From assembly GCF_021728395.1 (NCBI RefSeq), contig NZ_JAKKCM010000003.1, forward strand, positions 310,001-374,000: a stretch of DNA of 64,000 bases. The letters are read 5' to 3'. The stretch is from Vibrio sp. J1-1. Lineage in GTDB: Bacteria; Pseudomonadota; Gammaproteobacteria; Enterobacterales; Vibrionaceae. Position numbers and translations under genes: made by a program. The notes under the pieces are model-generated. The model searched no databases and was not told where the DNA came from. It was given only the letters and a program-made list of their open reading frames with translations. How positions within the stretch are numbered: the stretch's first letter is position 1; every line of letters starts with the position of its first letter. Below are positions 54,809-63,936 of this stretch, one piece after another.

Positions 54809-55423
54809 ATGGACTCAATTGCAAAGAGAGCCCGTACTAGGCTTTCCCCTATTAAGCGTAAGCAACAACTGATGGAAATCGCATTAGAAGTATTTGCACG
54901 ACGTGGTATTGGCCGTGGCGGTCATGCAGATATCGCTGAAATCGCGCAGGTTTCTGTTGCAACTGTTTTTAACTACTTCCCAACTCGAGAAGACCTGGTC
55001 GATGAAGTGCTGAACCACGTAGTACGTCAGTTCTCGAACTTCCTTTCAGATAACATCGATTTAGATCTACACGCTCGTGACAATATTGCTAACATCACCA
55101 GCGCAATGATTGAGTTGGTTAACCAAGATTGTCACTGGCTGAAAGTTTGGTTTGAATGGAGTGCTTCAACGCGCGACGAAGTTTGGCCACTATTTGTGTC
55201 AACCAACCGCACGAACCAACTATTGGTACAGAACATGTTCATCAAAGCGATTGAACGTGGTGAAGTGTGCAACTCACACAAACCTGAACATTTGACCAAC
55301 CTGTTCCACGGAATTTGTTACTCATTGTTTGTTCAGGCTAACCGCTTTAAAGGTGAAGATGGACTGAAGAATCTGGTCAGTTCATATCTGGATATGCTTT
55401 GTATCTACGATCACAATAAGTAA
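54809..55423 (+). CDS. luxR: Quorum-sensing master regulator, LuxR/HapR/OpaR/SmcR family (TetR type)
   Basis: This is the high-cell-density regulator that switches biofilm, protease, type III secretion, competence and, in some species, luminescence genes. The 204-residue TetR-fold dimer begins MDSIAKRARTRLSPIKRKQQ. Its HTH is at about 38-66 (DIAEIAQVSVATVFNYFPTRED). The ligand-pocket region (about 75-195) has WFEWSASTRDEVWPLF. As I remember V. harveyi LuxR and OpaR, residues 20-75 are nearly invariant and the C-terminal 30 residues vary (here ending CIYDHNK). The ortholog name depends on species (luxR, opaR, smcR, hapR). The Vibrio-type luxR is unrelated to V. fischeri LuxR. It has its own terminator. 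Confidence 0.95.
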   Translation: MDSIAKRARTRLSPIKRKQQLMEIALEVFARRGIGRGGHADIAEIAQVSVATVFNYFPTREDLVDEVLNHVVRQFSNFLSDNIDLDLHARDNIANITSAMIELVNQDCHWLKVWFEWSASTRDEVWPLFVSTNRTNQLLVQNMFIKAIERGEVCNSHKPEHLTNLFHGICYSLFVQANRFKGEDGLKNLVSSYLDMLCIYDHNK

Positions 55424-55442
55424 GGTCAACCTAGAGATGACA

Positions 55443-55470
55443 AAGCCCGGCGACTTGCCGGGCTTTTTTG
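55443..55470 (+). terminator. Terminator of the luxR-type gene
   Basis: The stem AGCCCGGC/GCCGGGCT (55444-55451 with 55457-55464) is followed by TTTTTTG. Confidence 0.9.
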
Positions 55471-55486
55471 TATGTGTCGATATATA

Positions 55487-55519
55487 ATAACAATCGTAGT
55501 AAATAACTGTTCAGATATA
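55487..55519 (+). repeat. Solo end of the inverted-repeat element family seen at 1326-1487
   Basis: It shares the exact 19-mer CAATCGTAGTAAATAACTG (55491-55509) with the minus strand of 1465-1483. It also extends like the left end of that element (TGTTCAGATATA against TGTTCAGAAATA). It sits between the terminators of two convergent genes and has no partner end nearby, so it is a truncated copy. Confidence 0.55.
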
Positions 55520-55550
55520 AAAAAACCGCTGAACTTGTCAGCGGTTTTTC
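55518..55550 (-). terminator. Terminator of lpd
   Basis: The stem ACCGCTGA/TCAGCGGT (55525-55532 with 55538-55545) has a run of A on the left, which is a T-run on the minus strand. The right side also has TTTTT, so it can act in both directions. Confidence 0.85.
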
Positions 55551-55568
55551 TTCAAGCTTTAAGAAAAA

Positions 55569-56999
55569 TTACTTTTTCTTCTTAACTGCTTTTTTGTTTG
55601 GAAGGTCAGTGATCGAACCTTCAAACACTTCAGCAGCTAGACCCACAGACTCGTGTAGAGTTGGGTGAGCGTGGATAGTCAGAGCAATATCTTCTGCATC
55701 ACAACCCATCTCGATTGCAAGACCGATTTCGCCTAGTAGTTCACCACCGTTAGTACCAACGATAGCACCACCGATTACGCGATGAGTTTCTTTGTCGAAG
55801 ATTAGCTTAGTCATACCGTCTGCACAGTCAGATGCGATTGCACGACCTGATGCTGCCCATGGGAATGTTGCCACTTCGTACTTGATGCCTTCTTCTTTCG
55901 CTTCTTTCTCAGTCTTACCAACCCAAGCCACTTCTGGCTCAGTGTACGCGATTGAAGGGATAACTTTAGGGTCGAAGTAGTGCTTCTTACCAGAGATAAC
56001 TTCAGCCGCTACGTGACCTTCATGCACACCTTTGTGAGCAAGCATCGGTTGACCAACAACATCACCGATCGCGAAGATGTGAGGAACGTTAGTACGCATT
56101 TGCTTGTCAACGTTGATGAAGCCGCGCTCGTCGATTTCAAGACCCGCTTTTTCACCGTCGATTAGCTTACCATTTGGTACACGACCGATAGCAACAAGAA
56201 CCGCATCGTAGCGCTCTGCTTCAGCAGGTGCTTTCTTACCTTCCATTGAAACGTAGATACCGTCTTCTTTCGCTTCAACTGCTGTTACTTTCGTTTCTAG
56301 CATTAGCTTGAACTTGTCTTTGATACGCTTGGTGTAAACCTTAACGATATCTTTGTCTGCTGCAGGAATTACCTGGTCAAACATTTCAACAACTTCAACT
56401 TTAGAACCTAGAGATTGGTAAACCGTACCCATCTCTAGACCGATGATACCACCACCCATGATAAGCAGTTTTTCTGGCACTTCTTTCAGTTCAAGAGCGT
56501 CAGTAGAATCCCAAATACGTGGGTCTTCATGCGGGATAAATGGTAGTTTGATTGGACGAGAACCAGCAGCAACGATCGCGTTGTCGAAGTTAACAACGGT
56601 TGACTCGCCTTCACCTTCTACAAGGATAGAGTTAGGACCAGTAAACTTACCGTAACCGTTAACAACTGTTACGTTACGCATCTTAGCCATGCCACCTAGG
56701 CCGCCAGTAAGTTGGTTAACAACTTTCTCTTTCCAGATACGGATTTTGTTGATGTCAGTTTGCGGCTCGCCAAATACAACGCCGTGATCAGCCATTGCTT
56801 TCGCTTCTTCAATCACCTTTGAAACGTGAAGAAGTGCTTTAGATGGGATACAACCCACGTTCAGACACACACCGCCAAGAGTGCTGTAACGTTCAACAAG
56901 TACAGTTTCAAGACCTAAATCCGCACAACGGAATGCTGCAGAGTAACCAGCAGGACCAGAACCAAGTACAACAACTTGGGCTTTAATTTCTTTGCTCAT
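55569..56999 (-). CDS. lpd: Dihydrolipoyl dehydrogenase (E3)
   Basis: This flavoprotein reoxidises lipoyl groups of pyruvate and 2-oxoglutarate dehydrogenases and the glycine cleavage system. The 476-residue protein has the FAD motif GSGPAGYSAAFRCA, redox disulphide GGVCLNVGCIPSK, NAD motif GGGIIGLEMG and dimer-interface catalytic HAHPTLHES. The C-terminus is lysine-rich (NKKAVKKKK). The 277-bp gap to aceF contains a hairpin and possibly its own promoter, allowing expression independent of aceEF. Confidence 0.96.
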   Translation of the reverse strand: MSKEIKAQVVVLGSGPAGYSAAFRCADLGLETVLVERYSTLGGVCLNVGCIPSKALLHVSKVIEEAKAMADHGVVFGEPQTDINKIRIWKEKVVNQLTGGLGGMAKMRNVTVVNGYGKFTGPNSILVEGEGESTVVNFDNAIVAAGSRPIKLPFIPHEDPRIWDSTDALELKEVPEKLLIMGGGIIGLEMGTVYQSLGSKVEVVEMFDQVIPAADKDIVKVYTKRIKDKFKLMLETKVTAVEAKEDGIYVSMEGKKAPAEAERYDAVLVAIGRVPNGKLIDGEKAGLEIDERGFINVDKQMRTNVPHIFAIGDVVGQPMLAHKGVHEGHVAAEVISGKKHYFDPKVIPSIAYTEPEVAWVGKTEKEAKEEGIKYEVATFPWAASGRAIASDCADGMTKLIFDKETHRVIGGAIVGTNGGELLGEIGLAIEMGCDAEDIALTIHAHPTLHESVGLAAEVFEGSITDLPNKKAVKKKK

Positions 57000-57233
57000 T
57001 TTGACCTCTTGTAGTCATTATCCCTAACAGGCTGAGTAATTTTTGATTCTTTTTGTTTAAGTAAGATTTTTAAACAGTGACTTTCAGACCGCTAACAGTT
57101 TACAGAGATGTTAATGGTGTGAAAAGTAAATCAATTTAGCCTGTGAGCTAGACAACAATTCGATTGTGAAAACCCTGAACTAAATAGAGAGGGCAACCAA
57201 ATTGTCGATAATTTTTATTCGTTATTCGCTATA

Positions 57234-57262
57234 AACAGAGGCGGCTAAATTGCCGCCTCTCA
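57234..57262 (-). terminator. Hairpin after aceF (partial terminator)
   Basis: The perfect nine-bp stem AGAGGCGGC/GCCGCCTCT (57237-57245 with 57252-57260) is followed on the minus strand by GTTTATAG. The weak T-tract suggests only partial termination between aceF and lpd. Confidence 0.55.
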
Positions 57263-57276
57263 TTCATCTAATTCTA

Positions 57277-59187
57277 TTAAAGAACTAGACGACGAATGTC
57301 AGATAGACATGAGTTTAGGTAAGTGATGAAACGCGCACCTTCCGCACCATCGATCACACGGTGGTCGTATGATAGAGACAGTGGAAGTTGTAGACGCGGT
57401 TCGAACTCTTTGCCGTTCCATACTGGTTTCATCTCAGACTTAGACACACCTAGGATACCCACTTCTGGTGCGTTTACGATTGGAGTAAACGCAGTACCGC
57501 CGATGCCGCCAAGGCTAGAGATAGTGAAACAGCCACCTTGCATGTCAGCCGCAGTTAGCTTACCTGCACGTGCTTTCTTAGAAACAGCCATTAGCTCTTC
57601 AGATAGCTCGTAAATGCCTTTCTTGTTCACGTCTTTAAATACAGGAACAACCAGACCGTTTGGCGTATCTACCGCGATACCAACGTTCACGTATTTCTTC
57701 AGAATTAGGCTCTCACCGTCTTCTGATAGAGAAGAGTTGAACGCAGGGAATGCTTCAAGTGCTTTAGCAACCGCTTTCATGATGAACACAAGTGGCGTGA
57801 TCTTCATGCCAGTGTCTTTCTTCGCTTCAATCGCGTTTTGCTCTTTACGGAATGCTTCAAGAGCTGTGATGTCTGCGTTATCCCACTGTGTAACGTGCGG
57901 GATCATTACCCAGTTACGGTGTAGGTTAGCACCAGAGATCTTCTTAATGCGAGATAGCGGTTGAACTTCTGTCTCACCGAACTTGCTGAAGTCCACTTTT
58001 GGCCATGGTAGTAGACCAAGAGCTGCACCGTCGCCTTTGCCAGATGCTGCTGCACCAGATTCTAGGCGCTTAAGTGCTTCTTTCACGTAGTTCTGAACGT
58101 CTTCTTTCAGGATACGGCTCTTACGACCAGAACCTTTAACCTTAGAAAGGTTTACGCCGAACTCACGAGCTAGACGACGAACTACTGGAGACGCGTGAGC
58201 GTACTCTTCGTTCTCTTTGAAATCGCCAGTTGCTGCTGGAGCTGCTGCCACTGGAGCTTCTGCTTTAGGAGCCGGAGCTGCAGGTGCTGCCGCTTGAGCT
58301 GGAGCTGGAGCCGCTGCAGGAGCAGGTGCTGCGCCCGCTACCTCGAATACCATGATTAGTGAGCCAGTAGACACTTTGTCGCCAGCTGCAATCTTGATTT
58401 CTTTAACCGTACCAGCAAATGGAGCAGGTACTTCCATAGAAGCTTTGTCGCCTTCTACAGTGATTAGAGATTGCTCTTCTTCCACTGTGTCGCCAACTGC
58501 AACCATGATTTCAGTAACTTCTACTTCGTCGCCACCGATATCTGGAACGTTAACTTCTTTTGCCGCAGATGCCGCTGGAGCTGCTGCCGCTGGTGCTTCT
58601 ACTGCCGCAGGAGCTGCTGCTGGAGCACCTGAACCTGCTACTTCGAATACCATGATTAGAGAGCCAGTCGATACTTTGTCGCCTGCTGCTACTTTGATCT
58701 CTTTAAGCGTACCCGCGAATGGTGCCGGTACTTCCATAGAAGCTTTGTCGCCTTCCACAGTGATCAGAGATTGCTCTTCTTCAATGCTGTCGCCGATAGC
58801 TACCATGATTTCAGTAACTTCAACTTCGTCACCACCGATGTCTGGTACGTGAACTTCTTTCAATTCTGCCGCTGCTGCTGGAGCTGGAGCCGCTGCTGGA
58901 GCTGCTTCCGCCGCAGGAGCAGGTGCAGCGTCAGCTGCACCCTCGGCTTCGACATTTTCTTCAACGAATAGCATGATTAGAGAACCAGTAGAAACCTTGT
59001 CGCCTTCTGCAACTTTGATTTCTTTAACGATACCCGCTTGAGAAGCAGGAACTTCCATAGAAGCTTTATCGCCTTCAACAGTGATCAGAGACTGCTCTTC
59101 TTCAACCTTGTCGCCAACGCTTACAAGAATCTCAGTAACTTCAACCTCATCCGCACCGATGTCTGGTACATTAATTTCGATTGCCAT
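57277..59187 (-). CDS. aceF: Pyruvate dehydrogenase E2, dihydrolipoamide acetyltransferase with three lipoyl domains
   Basis: This is the core of the pyruvate dehydrogenase complex. The 636-residue protein has three lipoyl domains with lipoyl lysines K41, K148 and K248 in [12 protein letters not shown]. These are joined by Ala/Pro-rich flexible linkers. A peripheral-subunit-binding domain lies at about 330-367 ([19 protein letters not shown]), and the acetyltransferase domain has the catalytic H609 and D613 in SYDHRVIDG. Lipoyl domains 2 and 3 are nearly identical. Cotranscribed with aceE, 19 bases upstream. Confidence 0.96.
   Translation of the reverse strand: MAIEINVPDIGADEVEVTEILVSVGDKVEEEQSLITVEGDKASMEVPASQAGIVKEIKVAEGDKVSTGSLIMLFVEENVEAEGAADAAPAPAAEAAPAAAPAPAAAAELKEVHVPDIGGDEVEVTEIMVAIGDSIEEEQSLITVEGDKASMEVPAPFAGTLKEIKVAAGDKVSTGSLIMVFEVAGSGAPAAAPAAVEAPAAAAPAASAAKEVNVPDIGGDEVEVTEIMVAVGDTVEEEQSLITVEGDKASMEVPAPFAGTVKEIKIAAGDKVSTGSLIMVFEVAGAAPAPAAAPAPAQAAAPAAPAPKAEAPVAAAPAATGDFKENEEYAHASPVVRRLAREFGVNLSKVKGSGRKSRILKEDVQNYVKEALKRLESGAAASGKGDGAALGLLPWPKVDFSKFGETEVQPLSRIKKISGANLHRNWVMIPHVTQWDNADITALEAFRKEQNAIEAKKDTGMKITPLVFIMKAVAKALEAFPAFNSSLSEDGESLILKKYVNVGIAVDTPNGLVVPVFKDVNKKGIYELSEELMAVSKKARAGKLTAADMQGGCFTISSLGGIGGTAFTPIVNAPEVGILGVSKSEMKPVWNGKEFEPRLQLPLSLSYDHRVIDGAEGARFITYLNSCLSDIRRLVL
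58333..58860 (-). repeat. Tandem lipoyl-domain repeat inside aceF
   Basis: DNA for lipoyl domain 2 (58633-58860) and domain 3 (58333-58560) is offset by exactly 300 bp and nearly identical in protein sequence. Domain 1 (about 58954-59181) is more diverged. Such repeats allow gain or loss of a lipoyl domain by recombination. Confidence 0.8.
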
Positions 59188-59206
59188 TTCTTATCTACCT
59201 TCTTAA

Positions 59207-61867
59207 TTAAGCGTATAGCGGGTTTGTTTTTTCAGTGTCGATGTCGAATTTCTTAATTGCTTCAGCAATTACAGATTTCTCAACTTCGCCACGTTTCGCT
59301 AGTTCAGTTAGCGCTGCTACTACTACGTAACCTGCGTTCACTTCGAAGTGACGACGTAGGTTTTCACGGCTGTCTGAGCGGCCAAAGCCATCAGTACCAA
59401 GAACTTTGAAAGACTCAGCAGGGATGAATGCACGAACCTGCTCTGCGTAGTTCTTCATGTAGTCGGTTGCTGCGATAGCTGGCTCAGTACCCATTACCTT
59501 TTGGATGTATGGTACTTGCGCTTCCGCTTCTGGGTGTAGCATGTTGTAACGCTCTGCAGCTTGACCGTCGCGAGTTACTTCGTTGAATGACGTTACAGAG
59601 TAAACGTCAGATGCAACACCGTACTCATCGCTAAGGATCTGAGCTGCTTTACGTACTTCGTTCATGATAGTACCAGAGCTCATTAGCTGAACTTTACCTT
59701 TAGAACCTGTGTAAGTTTCTAGCTTGTAGATACCCTTACGAATGCCTTCTTCAGCGCCTTCTGGCATTGCTGGCATTGCGTAGTTCTCGTTCATTAGCGT
59801 TAGGTAGTAGAACACGTTCTCTTGCTCACCGTACATGCGACGGATACCGTCTTGCATGATTACCGCAACTTCGTAAGCGAATGTTGGGTCGTAAGAGATA
59901 CAGTTAGGAACCGTACCAGCCATGATGTGAGAGTGGCCATCTTCGTGCTGTAGACCTTCACCGTTCAGTGTAGTACGACCAGCAGTTGCACCTAGAAGGA
60001 AACCACGTGCTTGTTGGTCGCCCGCCATCCACGCCATGTCGCCAACACGTTGGAAACCGAACATAGAGTAGTAGATGTAGAACGGGATCATTGGTAGGTC
60101 GTTTGTGCTGTATGACGTTGCCGCTGCAACCCATGAAGACATAGCACCTAGCTCGTTGATACCTTCTTGCAGAACCTGACCTGACGTTGCTTCTTTGTAG
60201 TAAGAAACGATGTCACGGTCTTGTGGTGTGTAGTTCTGGCCGTGCGGGTTGTAAATACCGATTTGACGGAACAGGCCTTCCATACCGAATGTACGCGCTT
60301 CGTCAGCAATGATAGGAACGATGTTCTTACCAATGTTCTTGTTCTTAAGTAGAACGTTCAATGCACGTACGAATGCCATAGTAGAAGAGATATCACGCTT
60401 CTGTTCTTCTAGTAGTGGCTTGAATTCTTCTAGCTCAGGAATGACGAGTTCTTGAGTGAAGTTCGGTAGACGCTGAGGCGTGTAACCGTGTAGTGCTTTA
60501 CGACGAGCGTGTAGGTATTCGTGCTCTTTTGAACCTTCTTCAAGTTTCAGGTACTTAAGCTCTTTCACTGCGTCGTCAGTCAGAAGATCTTGTAGACCTA
60601 GACGATCACGTAGTTGTAGAACGTGAGTCATGTCCATCTTCTTAACTTGGTGCGCGATGTTCTTACCTTCAGCCGCTTCACCCATGCCGTAACCTTTAAC
60701 AGTCTTAGCAAGGATAACTGTTGGACGACCTTTCGTCTCAGCCGCGTTCTTGTAAGCAGCGTATAGCTTAGAAGACTCGTGACCACCACGCTTAAGTGCG
60801 AAGATTTCGTCGTCAGTCATGTCAGCGACTAGTGCAGCTGTCTCTGGGTACTTACCGAAGAAGTGCTCACGTACGTATGCACCGTCTTTCGCTTTGAACG
60901 TTTGGTAATCGCCATCGATGGTTTCGTTCATAAGCTGTAGAAGCTTACCAGTTGTATCTTTAGCTAGTAGAGAATCCCAGTTGTTACCCCAGATTACTTT
61001 CACTACGTTCCAGCCAGCACCCTTGAACAGACCTTCAAGTTCTTGAATGATCTTACCGTTACCCATTACAGGGCCGTCTAGACGCTGAAGGTTACAGTTG
61101 ATTAGGAAACATAGGTTGTCTAGCTTCTCACGCGCAGCGAAAGAGATAGCACCACGTGATTCTGGCTCATCCATCTCACCGTCACCTAGGAACGCGTAAA
61201 CGCGCTGCTCAGAAGTATCTTTCATGCCGCGGCCTTCAAGGTACTTAAGGAAACGAGCTTGGTAGATCGCAGAGATCGGACCTAGACCCATAGATACGGT
61301 TGGGAACTGCCAGAATTCAGGCATTAGTTTAGGGTGCGGGTATGATGGGATACCTTTACCATCTACTTCTTGACGGAAGTTGTCTAGCTGCTCTTCAGTT
61401 AGACGGCCTTCAACGAATGCGCGAGAGTAGATACCTGGAGAAATGTGACCTTGGTAGTAAACTAGGTCGCCACCATCCTTCTCGTTTGGAGCACGGAAGA
61501 AATGGTTGAAACATGTTTCGTAGAATGCAGCAGAAGACTGGAAAGACGCCATGTGGCCGCCTAGCTCTAGGTCTTTCTTCGATGCACGAAGAACGATCAT
61601 AATTGCGTTCCAGCGAATGATGGAACGAATACGACGCTCAAGTGTTGTGTCACCTGGGTAAGCTGGTTCTTGATCTGCTGGAATCGTGTTGATGTAGTTC
61701 GTGTTGATTCCAGTTGGCATGTCAACACCGTCTAGACGTGCTTTATCTAGAACTTGCTCAAGTAGGAACTGAGCACGCTCTACGCCTTCTTCACGTACAA
61801 CTGACTCAAGTGCTTGTAGCCATTCTTGAGTTTCCAGTGCATCTACGTCATGCTTCATATCAGACAT
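59207..61867 (-). CDS. aceE: Pyruvate dehydrogenase E1 component, homodimeric
   Basis: The enzyme decarboxylates pyruvate with thiamine diphosphate and transfers the acetyl group to E2. The 886-residue protein (E. coli 887) has the TPP motif GDGEMDEPESRGAIS...NLCFLINCNLQRLDGPV. It also has the active loop around HQVKKMDMTHVLQLRDRLGL and the C-terminal DGFGRSDSRENLRRHFEV. AAGGATAG precedes ATG 61867. It follows pdhR by 49 bp in the same direction. Confidence 0.97.
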   Translation of the reverse strand: MSDMKHDVDALETQEWLQALESVVREEGVERAQFLLEQVLDKARLDGVDMPTGINTNYINTIPADQEPAYPGDTTLERRIRSIIRWNAIMIVLRASKKDLELGGHMASFQSSAAFYETCFNHFFRAPNEKDGGDLVYYQGHISPGIYSRAFVEGRLTEEQLDNFRQEVDGKGIPSYPHPKLMPEFWQFPTVSMGLGPISAIYQARFLKYLEGRGMKDTSEQRVYAFLGDGEMDEPESRGAISFAAREKLDNLCFLINCNLQRLDGPVMGNGKIIQELEGLFKGAGWNVVKVIWGNNWDSLLAKDTTGKLLQLMNETIDGDYQTFKAKDGAYVREHFFGKYPETAALVADMTDDEIFALKRGGHESSKLYAAYKNAAETKGRPTVILAKTVKGYGMGEAAEGKNIAHQVKKMDMTHVLQLRDRLGLQDLLTDDAVKELKYLKLEEGSKEHEYLHARRKALHGYTPQRLPNFTQELVIPELEEFKPLLEEQKRDISSTMAFVRALNVLLKNKNIGKNIVPIIADEARTFGMEGLFRQIGIYNPHGQNYTPQDRDIVSYYKEATSGQVLQEGINELGAMSSWVAAATSYSTNDLPMIPFYIYYSMFGFQRVGDMAWMAGDQQARGFLLGATAGRTTLNGEGLQHEDGHSHIMAGTVPNCISYDPTFAYEVAVIMQDGIRRMYGEQENVFYYLTLMNENYAMPAMPEGAEEGIRKGIYKLETYTGSKGKVQLMSSGTIMNEVRKAAQILSDEYGVASDVYSVTSFNEVTRDGQAAERYNMLHPEAEAQVPYIQKVMGTEPAIAATDYMKNYAEQVRAFIPAESFKVLGTDGFGRSDSRENLRRHFEVNAGYVVVAALTELAKRGEVEKSVIAEAIKKFDIDTEKTNPLYA

Positions 61868-61916
61868 GGCGATCTATCCTTCTGTTGGTTGGATCTATAA
61901 AACAAGCAAATCGTCT

Positions 61917-62684
61917 TTAAGAGTCATTGCCCTGTTGCATTCGACGTAAAGAGCGTTCACGACGAGACTCTTCTCTGGTCAAATCCAACAATGTTTCTTC
62001 AATATAAGCTAAGTGTGAATGTGACATCTCACGCGCCTTTTCTGGCTGACCAGATACAATCGCATCCACAATATTAGCTCGGTGTTTACTTACTTTCTCG
62101 ACCGCCTCAGGGCGGCGATGCAATAATTTAAAATTCTGTAGAATATTTTGCTCAAGCAACGGTGCCAGGCTGCGCACAATGTGCAGGAGTACTACGTTGT
62201 GAGCCGCTTCAGTTAAAGCAATTAAGAATTGCATGACTTCCGCCGATTCAGCTGCGACATCATCATTGGATTGTGCTTGGCTGATTCGTTCAAGACTGGC
62301 TTGGATTCGAGCAAAATCTTCGTCGGTACCACGAACGGCTGCAAAGTAAGCGGCAATACCTTCCATCGCGTGACGCGTTTCCAGTAAATCCAGCTGTGTT
62401 TCAGAGTGACTAGACAATAAATTTAGCAGAGGATCGGAAAAACTTTTCCAGATGTTCTCACTAACAAAAGTGCCACCACCCTGACGGCGAGTAAGAAGAC
62501 GCTTAGCTTCAAGGCGTTGAATTGCCTCACGGATCGACGGACGAGAAACATCAAACTGTTTTGCCAGTTCGCGCTCTGGTGGCAACTGCTGCCCCGGAGC
62601 CAATGTTCCTTCCACAATCAGCCTTTCTAACTCTTGTTCAATAACATCAGAGAGCTTTGGCTGACGAATCCTTTGATAAGCCAT
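61917..62684 (-). CDS. pdhR: Pyruvate-responsive repressor PdhR (GntR/FadR family)
   Basis: PdhR represses pdhR-aceEF and respiratory genes and is released by pyruvate. The 255-residue protein has a winged HTH (about 9-77; [31 protein letters not shown]) and an FCD ligand domain (about 95-235). Two operator palindromes upstream imply autorepression. Confidence 0.95.
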   Translation of the reverse strand: MAYQRIRQPKLSDVIEQELERLIVEGTLAPGQQLPPERELAKQFDVSRPSIREAIQRLEAKRLLTRRQGGGTFVSENIWKSFSDPLLNLLSSHSETQLDLLETRHAMEGIAAYFAAVRGTDEDFARIQASLERISQAQSNDDVAAESAEVMQFLIALTEAAHNVVLLHIVRSLAPLLEQNILQNFKLLHRRPEAVEKVSKHRANIVDAIVSGQPEKAREMSHSHLAYIEETLLDLTREESRRERSLRRMQQGNDS

Positions 62685-62712
62685 AATTTATTATTCTTCT
62701 ACTCTTGCAGGT

Positions 62713-62729
62713 AATTGGTAATACCAATT
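62713..62729. promoter_or_regulatory. PdhR operator 1
   Basis: AATTGGTAATACCAATT is a perfect palindrome matching the PdhR consensus AATTGGTnnnACCAATT. It lies 29-45 bp before the pdhR start, where it can cover the promoter. Confidence 0.85.
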
Positions 62730-62850
62730 TTAAGTTGGTGCAGAAATTAACATAATTAAAACGTCACTGTCCAGCCAAAAATTGACCTAAATCATAGAAC
62801 AAGCCTAGCCAAAACACTCTGATAACAATTGACGGTTAAAACAGCAATAA

Positions 62851-62867
62851 AATTGGTCTTACCAATT
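62851..62867. promoter_or_regulatory. PdhR operator 2
   Basis: AATTGGTCTTACCAATT has both perfect PdhR half-sites. It lies 138 bp upstream of operator 1. The 408-bp region 62685-63092 otherwise holds only the pdhR promoter region and the ampD terminator; I see no further gene in it. Confidence 0.75.
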
Positions 62868-63017
62868 ACAATAACAAAACAAGTGGGGAAATGACGTGCT
62901 GAGCATTTTGAAAGTAAAAACATAAAATGACAAAAAGATCAGGGCAAATATAGGCCACTTCCCTCGTGGTACACACAAAAATGTAGTTAATTTTCAACAA
63001 AAGTAATTATTTTTGTA

Positions 63018-63050
63018 TACAAAAAGGCATGGTTGAAACCATGCCTTATT
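63018..63050 (-). terminator. Terminator of ampD
   Basis: The 11-bp stem AAGGCATGGTT/AACCATGCCTT (63024-63034 with 63037-63047) is followed on the minus strand by TTTTTG. Confidence 0.85.
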
Positions 63051-63092
63051 GATTCTAGCTTTTATAATTTACATATTTATCACAACTTAATT

Positions 63093-63638
63093 TCAAATTA
63101 GTCGTCGATACTTGACCCAGTCAAAACTTAAGCCGGGATCACTTTTTCTCAACGGGGCGATGTATTGGTGGCCAGTAATTCGTTGGGGGGTAACCTTAGG
63201 GTATTGCGACATGATTGCGTGAGACAAATCCGCAAGTGACTGATATTGCTCGTCTGTGTATGCGACAAACTCAGTCCCTTCCAGTTCAACACCTATTGAG
63301 TAATCATTGCATCCAGCTCTTCCGGCAAAACTTGATTGCCCCGCATGCCATGCTCTATCAAGAAAGGATACAAACTGAACAACCTCGCCATTTCTCTTGA
63401 TTAAACAATGAGCCGAAACGCCCATTTTGTGAATTACTTCAAAAAATGGATGTGCTTTCGGGTCTAATTTGCCACAGAAAAAGTCCTCTATATAAGGACC
63501 GCCAAACTGGCCGGGCGGTAAACTGATGTTATGAACGACAAGCAGAGAGATATCATTTGTATCTGAACGAGCATCAAAAAAAGGCGACGGAACATGCTTT
63601 GCTTGCGTCAACCAGCCATTCTCGATTATTGGGGACAT
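63093..63638 (-). CDS. ampD: 1,6-anhydro-N-acetylmuramyl-L-alanine amidase AmpD
   Basis: This cytoplasmic zinc amidase removes the peptide from anhydro-muropeptides in cell-wall recycling; its loss can derepress AmpC-type beta-lactamases where AmpR exists. The 181-residue protein has zinc ligands H36 (VVHNISLPPGQFGG), H157 (TGHQYIAP) and D167 (KSDPG). I start it at ATG 63638 (MSPIIENGWL), preceded by GAGG. The frame is open to 63776, but that part lies in an inverted-repeat element and is not coding. ampE, next to ampD in E. coli, is not downstream here. Confidence 0.94.
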   Translation of the reverse strand: MSPIIENGWLTQAKHVPSPFFDARSDTNDISLLVVHNISLPPGQFGGPYIEDFFCGKLDPKAHPFFEVIHKMGVSAHCLIKRNGEVVQFVSFLDRAWHAGQSSFAGRAGCNDYSIGVELEGTEFVAYTDEQYQSLADLSHAIMSQYPKVTPQRITGHQYIAPLRKSDPGLSFDWVKYRRLI

Positions 63639-63657
63639 ATCAACCTCTATAGTTGTA

Positions 63658-63936
63658 GGGTCTGTTGACCTTTTGCGGTTAAATTTTGTTCGAGATAAAA
63701 GCGTTTTAATCGCGGCGAGTGGCGGACGGCTAGTCGTTTGTAGCCTAGTCACTCTAAGCAAAACACCTCTCAACAAAGAGTAAAACGCTTTTAGCCGAAC
63801 CCGCCGGGCAGCGTTTGTGGCTCCTTTCTACTGCGTTATCGGCTTATCAGGTAGGTCAACTACATTTCAAAGCCTCTGCCTTGTATAAATAACCCACAAA
63901 CTGCTGCAAAAATCAGCTCAAAAGATCAACAGACCC
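63658..63936. mobile_element. 279-bp MITE-like element upstream of ampD
   Basis: The ends are inverted repeats: GGGTCTGTTGACCTTTTG at the left, and GGGTCTGTTGATCTTTTG when the right end is read on the minus strand (17 of 18). Both ends are flanked by TA, as left by TA-targeting (IS630/Tc1-mariner type) transposases. Inside is a second perfect inverted repeat, AAAAGCGTTTTA (63697-63708) with TAAAACGCTTTT (63781-63792). No transposase or long ORF is present. It ends 20 bp before the ampD start, so it probably contributes to or separates the ampD promoter. The family name is not known to me. Confidence 0.65.

Noticed and set aside
57323-58971. Long plus-strand ORFs antisense to aceF
   Set aside because: They result from the Ala/Pro-rich repeated codons of aceF, which leave the opposite strand open. 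The Ser/Thr/Ala-rich translations are artefacts.
63639-63776. 46-residue N-terminal extension of AmpD
   Set aside because: It is out of line with the family start, lies mostly inside the inverted-repeat element, and ATG 63638 has its own GAGG ribosome site.
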